A stretch of 64,000 nt of DNA, from contig NZ_JAIUZI010000003.1 of NCBI RefSeq assembly GCF_020171285.1, positions 372,001 to 436,000 of the forward strand. The letters run 5' to 3'. Source of the stretch: Seohaeicola saemankumensis. Its GTDB lineage: Bacteria; Pseudomonadota; Alphaproteobacteria; Rhodobacterales; Rhodobacteraceae. How positions within the stretch are numbered: position 1 is the first letter of the stretch; each line of letters starts with the position of its first letter. The position numbers and the translations under genes are program-made. The notes beneath the pieces were generated by a model. That model ran no database searches, was not told where the DNA came from, and worked only from the letters and a program-made list of their open reading frames with translations. Shown piece after piece: positions 61,261 to 64,000 of this stretch.

Positions 61261-62078
61261 CCACGGCCCCCGCCACCCTGACCGTTGATGTCCGGACCCG
61301 CCCCGGCGCGCATCTGATCGCGCCGCTGGGCCTGTCCACGCCCCATGCCGCGCCGCTGTCGGTTCAGGTGGCCGGCGCCACGCAACGTATCGTATCCGAC
61401 CCCGGCGCGGCACAGCATGCGCTCTGGCTGATGCCGGATGCGGACCGGGTGCGCCTGCGCTGGGCCTTCGCCCCGCAGGGCGCGGCTTACCCCGAGTCGC
61501 TGTTTGCGCCCCGCGACAGCCGCTACACCCGGTTCGCCGACGCGCTCGCGCAAGAGATCCACGCCATGGCGCCCGACGGGATCAAGGGCATCGCCGATCA
61601 TGTCGCCTCGCGGTTCACCTATGGCCACACCGACACGCGTTTCTATGACGGTCACGACGAGATCCCGCAGCTCTGCGGGCTGACCCGTGGCTCCTGTATC
61701 GACATCAACGCCTACTTCATCGCCTGCTGTCGCGCCGCCGGTTTTGAGGCGGGCTATGTCACCGGCTACTTTATCCCCCAGGAAAAGCGCAGCCATTGTT
61801 CGGACATGCATTGTTGGGTGGTCACGCGGCTGAACGGCGTGGTGCAGGAATGGGACATTGCCCACCACCTGAAAATGAACACAACCGACATCCGGCCGGG
61901 GCTGAACCCGAAACCGGGTGTGCGGGTACCGATGGCGCATTCCATGGGGCTGAATTTTCCCGCCTGCGGCATCGCCGATCTCAAGCTGCTGGCCGAACCG
62001 ATGTGGCGGCTCGACGATGGCAGCTGGGCCCGCGCTGAACTGGATATCCGGTTGTCGGGGTACGATGACCTGCTGTGA
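61257..62078 (+). CDS. Transglutaminase-like family protein
   Basis: The 273-residue protein has an N-terminal beta domain and a transglutaminase-like core with Cys in LTRGSCIDINAYFIACCRAA, His in SDMHCWVVTRLNG and Asp in QEWDIAHH. It differs from the transglutaminase at 34630 in motif context and is not in an Anbu operon. No signal peptide. It is the third gene of the LysR-DMT-transglutaminase unit. Substrate unknown; a peptidase role is likely. Confidence 0.83.
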   Translation: MTTAPATLTVDVRTRPGAHLIAPLGLSTPHAAPLSVQVAGATQRIVSDPGAAQHALWLMPDADRVRLRWAFAPQGAAYPESLFAPRDSRYTRFADALAQEIHAMAPDGIKGIADHVASRFTYGHTDTRFYDGHDEIPQLCGLTRGSCIDINAYFIACCRAAGFEAGYVTGYFIPQEKRSHCSDMHCWVVTRLNGVVQEWDIAHHLKMNTTDIRPGLNPKPGVRVPMAHSMGLNFPACGIADLKLLAEPMWRLDDGSWARAELDIRLSGYDDLL

Positions 62079-62147
62079 CGCGGGCGTGATGATCCGAATC
62101 GCGGAGACCGTGTTAGGCTGACCTGATCCGCCAACAAGGAGACCCCG

Positions 62148-63044
62148 ATGACCGAGATGCCCCGCAAGAAGGCCAGCGATTTCGACCCGCGTATCCTGGA
62201 GATATTCGACGGATACGTGCATGGCACCATGTCCAAGCGCGAGTTCATGTCGCGGGCCGGCCGCTATGCCGCCGCCGGGGTGACCGGCGCGATGATCCTC
62301 GACCAGTTGCAGCCGAATTATGCGCTGGCGCAGCAGGTGGCGCCGGATGACCCGGCGATCGAAACCGACTGGGTCGAATACCCCAGCCCCGAAGGCCACG
62401 GCAGCATCCGCGGCCTGATGGCGGCGCCCGCCGGGGCCACAGGCCCGCTGCCGGCGGTGCTGGTGGTGCACGAGAACCGCGGGCTGAACCCCTATATCGA
62501 AGACGTCGTGCGGCGCGCAGCCAAGGCGGGCTACCTCGCGCTTGGCCCCGACGGGCTGAGCCCGCTGGGCGGCTATCCCGGTACCGATGACGAAGGCCGC
62601 ACCATGCAGCGGTCGATGGATGGGGCCAGGCTGATGGCGGATTTCTTTGCCGCCTTCGAGTTCCTGCGCGACCACGACCGCAGCACCGGCAAGGTCGGCT
62701 GTGTCGGGTTCTGTTATGGCGGCGGTGTCTGCAACGCGCTGGCGGTGGCTTACCCCGATCTTGCCGCCTCTGTCCCGTTCTATGGCCGGCAAGCGGCGGT
62801 GGAGGATGTGCCGCGCATTCAGGCGCCTTTGCTGATTCACTATGCCGGGCTGGATGACCGCATCAACGCCGGGGCCGAGGCCTATGCCAAGGCGCTGGAG
62901 GACCACGGCAAGAGCTTTACCCAACACTTCTATGAGGGCGTCAACCACGGATTTCACAACGACACCACGCCGCGCTATGACGCCGAGGCGGCGGCGCTGG
63001 CCTGGGACCGCACGCTGGCCTTCTTCGACCAGCACCTGAACTGA
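62148..63044 (+). CDS. Dienelactone hydrolase-family protein, possibly Tat-exported
   Basis: The 298-residue alpha/beta hydrolase has the nucleophile Cys in VGCVGFCYGGGVC (C189), Asp in HYAGLDDRINAG and His in GVNHGFHNDTT, the DLH triad. An N-terminal segment of about 60 residues contains SKREFMSRAGRYAAAGVTGA, like a Tat signal with Lys-Arg in place of Arg-Arg, as in the YghX-type subgroup. GGAG is near the ATG. The substrate is unknown. Confidence 0.88.
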   Translation: MTEMPRKKASDFDPRILEIFDGYVHGTMSKREFMSRAGRYAAAGVTGAMILDQLQPNYALAQQVAPDDPAIETDWVEYPSPEGHGSIRGLMAAPAGATGPLPAVLVVHENRGLNPYIEDVVRRAAKAGYLALGPDGLSPLGGYPGTDDEGRTMQRSMDGARLMADFFAAFEFLRDHDRSTGKVGCVGFCYGGGVCNALAVAYPDLAASVPFYGRQAAVEDVPRIQAPLLIHYAGLDDRINAGAEAYAKALEDHGKSFTQHFYEGVNHGFHNDTTPRYDAEAAALAWDRTLAFFDQHLN

Positions 63045-63046
63045 TC

Positions 63047-63379
63047 TTACTCCGGTGCGTCGCGCAGTTCGGTTTCCAGGAACCGTTCGAACGCATCCAG
63101 GTTGACCGGTTCGAACTGGCCAAACCCCTGCATCCAGACGCTGGCCGCGCGCATGGCGTCCGGGTTCAGCTTGCACCATTTCACCCGGCCGCGCTTTTCC
63201 TGCGCGATCAGCCCGGCGCGGGTCAGGATCACCAGATGCTTGGAAATCGCGGCCAGCGACATCTCGAACGGCTCGGCCACGTCCGTCACCGCCATGTCAT
63301 CCTCGAGCAGCATCGCCAGGATGGCGCGCCGCGTCGGATCGGCCAGGGCCGCAAAGACGGTATCGAGTGGATCGGTCAT
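63047..63379 (-). CDS. ArsR-family transcriptional regulator
   Basis: The 110-residue protein has the ArsR winged helix (LADPTRRAILAMLLEDDMAV, then MSLAAISKHLVILTRAGLI). No Cys-rich metal site is seen, so it is of the metal-independent SmtB/ArsR type. I use ATG 63379 (MTDPLDTVF) and not the codon at 63418. It converges with the dienelactone hydrolase gene. Target unknown. Confidence 0.88.
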   Translation of the reverse strand: MTDPLDTVFAALADPTRRAILAMLLEDDMAVTDVAEPFEMSLAAISKHLVILTRAGLIAQEKRGRVKWCKLNPDAMRAASVWMQGFGQFEPVNLDAFERFLETELRDAPE

Positions 63380-63480
63380 ACTTCGCCCTAGCACCCCGCG
63401 GGCTCGATCATCAACCAAATGGTTGAATATGCAAAACCGGGCCCTTTGGCGCTAACGGCGCCTGCGACAGAACACCCCGT

Positions 63481-63506
63481 CCCTTTCATCTCTTCAAAAA
63501 TACTCA
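63481..63506 (-). repeat. GAGTATTT-family intergenic repeat, copy f
   Basis: On the minus strand it reads TGAGTATTTTTGAAGAGATG then AAAGGG. It has the core without the GC-rich stems. It lies in the 216-base region between the ArsR gene and the ATP synthase operon, about 45 bases upstream of the atpI promoter candidate. Confidence 0.65.
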
Positions 63507-63551
63507 TAAAAACAACGTTTTGACCCCGTGTGATGCGGTCAAACAGGATCG

Positions 63552-63580
63552 TTGACTCTGCGCCCCCCGCACCTTAGCAC
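63552..63580 (+). promoter_or_regulatory. Promoter candidate for the F0 ATP synthase operon
   Basis: TTGACT (63552-63557) and TTAGCA (63574-63579) are 16 bases apart and lie 31 bases before the preferred atpI start. The -35 is good and the -10 is moderate. Confidence 0.4.
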
Positions 63581-63610
63581 CATCACCAAATCAGCGTGAG
63601 GATTGCGCCC

Positions 63611-63952
63611 TTGACCGAAGACGACCAAAAGCAGCGCCTGGCGCAGCTCGAGGCGCGGATCGAGGCGGTAAAAGGGGCCCAGGCGCCCGCCAAGCGCGCA
63701 GACAGTGACATATCCGGTGGCGAACTCGCCTGGCGGATGGTCATCGAACTTGTCGCCGGTCTCGGGATCGGCTTTGGCATCGGGTACGGGCTGGATCGCC
63801 TGTTCGGGACACTCCCGATTTTCCTGGTGCTGTTTACATTGCTGGGTCTGGCGGCGGGCATTCTGACGATGATGCGCTCCGCACGCGAGATTGAGGCGAA
63901 ACAGCTGGCCGGCGGTGCGGACACCGTGGCCGGAGAAGAGAAGAGGGACTGA
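63611..63952 (+). CDS. atpI: F0F1 ATP synthase subunit I (AtpI)
   Basis: The 113-residue protein has two membrane helices (MVIELVAGLGIGFGIGYGLD and LPIFLVLFTLLGLAAGILT) after a charged N-terminal helix. AtpI assists assembly of the c-ring. I prefer TTG 63611 with GAGGA upstream over GTG 63596, which has no ribosome-binding site; the family N-terminus also fits. It directly precedes atpB, the normal operon order. Confidence 0.9.
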   Translation: MTEDDQKQRLAQLEARIEAVKGAQAPAKRADSDISGGELAWRMVIELVAGLGIGFGIGYGLDRLFGTLPIFLVLFTLLGLAAGILTMMRSAREIEAKQLAGGADTVAGEEKRD

Positions 63953-63955
63953 AAC

Positions 63956-64000
63956 GTGGCAAGCGAAGCACACGGCGCAGAAGAAGGCGGGCTGGTTTTC
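63956..64000 (+). CDS. atpB: F0F1 ATP synthase subunit a (AtpB), 5' end only
   Basis: A GTG 3 bases after the atpI stop opens a frame encoding 15 residues (ASEAHGAEEGGLVF after the start), which match the start of alphaproteobacterial subunit a. The rest lies beyond the window. AGAGGG in the atpI end serves as ribosome-binding site. Confidence 0.75.
   Translation, partial: MASEAHGAEEGGLVF

Noticed and set aside
61089..63179. 696-codon open frame on the minus strand
   Set aside because: It is opposite the DMT, transglutaminase and dienelactone hydrolase genes, which have clear catalytic motifs; high GC keeps antisense frames open.

Overview
The window looks like chromosomal DNA of a marine-type alphaproteobacterium, most likely of the Rhodobacterales (Roseobacter group). 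The DNA is GC-rich. The right half carries the order ffh, rpsP, rimM, trmD, rplS, rpmE, followed by the alphaproteobacterial division-site ATPase gene mipZ. The aromatic-degradation regulators (BoxR, HpaR) and a recurrent intergenic motif (GAGTATTT followed by GAGATGAA) also fit that group. I see no integrase, transposase, phage genes, CRISPR array or rRNA; one tRNA-Arg(CCT) is present.

Layout. (1) 1-1.8 kb: end of a benzoyl-CoA epoxidation (box) operon: boxA 3' end, an acyl-CoA thioesterase and boxR. (2) 1.8-18.6 kb: mixed genes: YcaQ-type glycosylase, LacI-family regulator, tRNA-Arg, FAD amino-acid oxidase-like protein, a 949-residue coiled-coil protein with a toxin-like segment, NlpC/P60 peptidase plus M17 aminopeptidase, a carbonic anhydrase-SbtA-SbtB bicarbonate locus, a DUF4139 protein, asd, a DUF3095 protein and an orphan SMI1/KNR4 gene of lower GC. 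(3) 18.7-32.1 kb: one long minus-strand homoprotocatechuate (hpa) locus led by hpaF and hpaE, with two structurally unrelated ring-cleavage dioxygenases, a PLP decarboxylase, an FAH-family (hpaG-like) gene, hpaH and hpaI, then a complete branched-chain-type ABC transporter; hpaR is divergent. (4) 32.2-36.3 kb: an ATP-grasp, alpha-E, transglutaminase, Anbu (proteasome-like) operon. (5) 36.4-46.1 kb: a secreted cyclase-family protein, then a homogentisate operon (hmgA, fahA, a metallo-beta-lactamase-fold protein with an incomplete metal motif, an FAD monooxygenase, DUF2783, a VOC protein, maiA) with a divergent MarR regulator and a class III nucleotide cyclase. (6) 46.2-58.1 kb: mipZ and the ribosomal/SRP block, interrupted by an M20 peptidase, a sulfotransferase-like gene, a membrane protein and four tandem GNAT acetyltransferases. 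(7) 58.1-64 kb: methyltransferase, azoreductase/LysR pair, DMT exporter, transglutaminase, dienelactone hydrolase, ArsR regulator, and the start of the F0 ATP synthase operon (atpI, atpB).

How it fits together. Three aromatic routes (benzoate via benzoyl-CoA, homoprotocatechuate meta-cleavage, homogentisate) lie within 45 kb, so this is a catabolic hub, with an ABC importer and a set of dedicated regulators. Palindromic sites are visible upstream of boxR, the LacI-family gene, the Anbu operon, the hmg operon and the LysR gene. Non-coding structure is rich: about six copies of a stem-plus-GAGTATTT repeat, two copies of an AAGAATTTT hairpin, and two copies of a 24-base GGTGGGG-type repeat. Start codons were moved from the longest reading frame wherever a ribosome-binding site, operator or hairpin argued for it.
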